The notes beneath the pieces were generated by a model, which had not been told where the DNA came from, did no database searches, and saw nothing but the letters and a program-made list of their open reading frames with translations. Positions 4,968 to 5,012 of a stretch of DNA of 5,012 nucleotides are shown here, piece by piece; the first letter of the stretch is position 1; the number at the start of each line of letters is the position of its first letter. The DNA lies in assembly GCA_019423025.1 (NCBI GenBank), contig JAHZCD010000018.1:1-5012 (forward strand), written 5' to 3'. The position numbers and the translations under genes were made by a program. The stretch is from Haemophilus sp. GTDB lineage: Bacteria > Pseudomonadota > Gammaproteobacteria > Enterobacterales > Pasteurellaceae.

Positions 4968-5012
4968 CTTAATCTAACTTGTTACAGTTAATACATCAAT
5001 TATTTGATGATT

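Noticed and set aside
4843..5012. Fluoride riboswitch upstream of the HAD-crcB operon
   Set aside because: The leader after the predicted start is only about 20-25 nt and no crcB-motif pseudoknot pattern is visible.

Overview
The window looks like chromosomal DNA from a naturally transformable Pasteurellaceae bacterium, most likely Haemophilus (a species near H. influenzae/H. parainfluenzae) or a close relative such as Aggregatibacter. The evidence is the low GC content, RecA and Sxy proteins very close to the Haemophilus versions as I remember them, and four exact copies of the Haemophilus-type DNA uptake core AAGTGCGGT in 5 kb. The Actinobacillus-type core was not seen. Species assignment is inference.

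Layout from left to right. Positions 1-163 hold the start of a ribosomal RNA operon on the minus strand: an rrn P1-like promoter with an A/T-rich UP-like element, a leader hairpin, boxA, and the conserved leader segment before 16S rRNA. The 16S gene itself lies beyond the left edge. Next is sxy/tfoX (203-871, minus), the competence activator that works with CRP. A 226-bp divergent intergenic region follows, with a CRP-like site, a probable sxy promoter and a possible start-codon hairpin in the sxy mRNA. A patatin-like (YjjU-type) lipid acyl hydrolase gene is at 1098-1940 (plus). recA (2077-3132, plus) has a textbook LexA-controlled promoter and ends at a hairpin made of two inverted uptake sequences; recX follows (3201-3653, plus). 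Convergent to recX, with a 26-bp overlap of coding ends, is a two-gene minus-strand operon: a Cof-type HAD phosphatase (4024-4842) directly abutted by crcB/fluC, a fluoride channel (3628-4023). The right edge carries the HAD gene promoter and the terminator of a further minus-strand gene outside the window.

Functionally the core is a DNA uptake and recombination neighbourhood. Sxy turns on competence genes, RecA recombines incoming DNA and runs the SOS response, and RecX restrains RecA. The patatin, HAD and fluoride-channel genes are housekeeping or accessory neighbours with no evident link to that role. I see no new multi-gene system, phage, CRISPR or insertion sequence. The most interesting signals are regulatory: the sxy control region, the sxy start hairpin, and the terminator-like hairpin in the rRNA leader.
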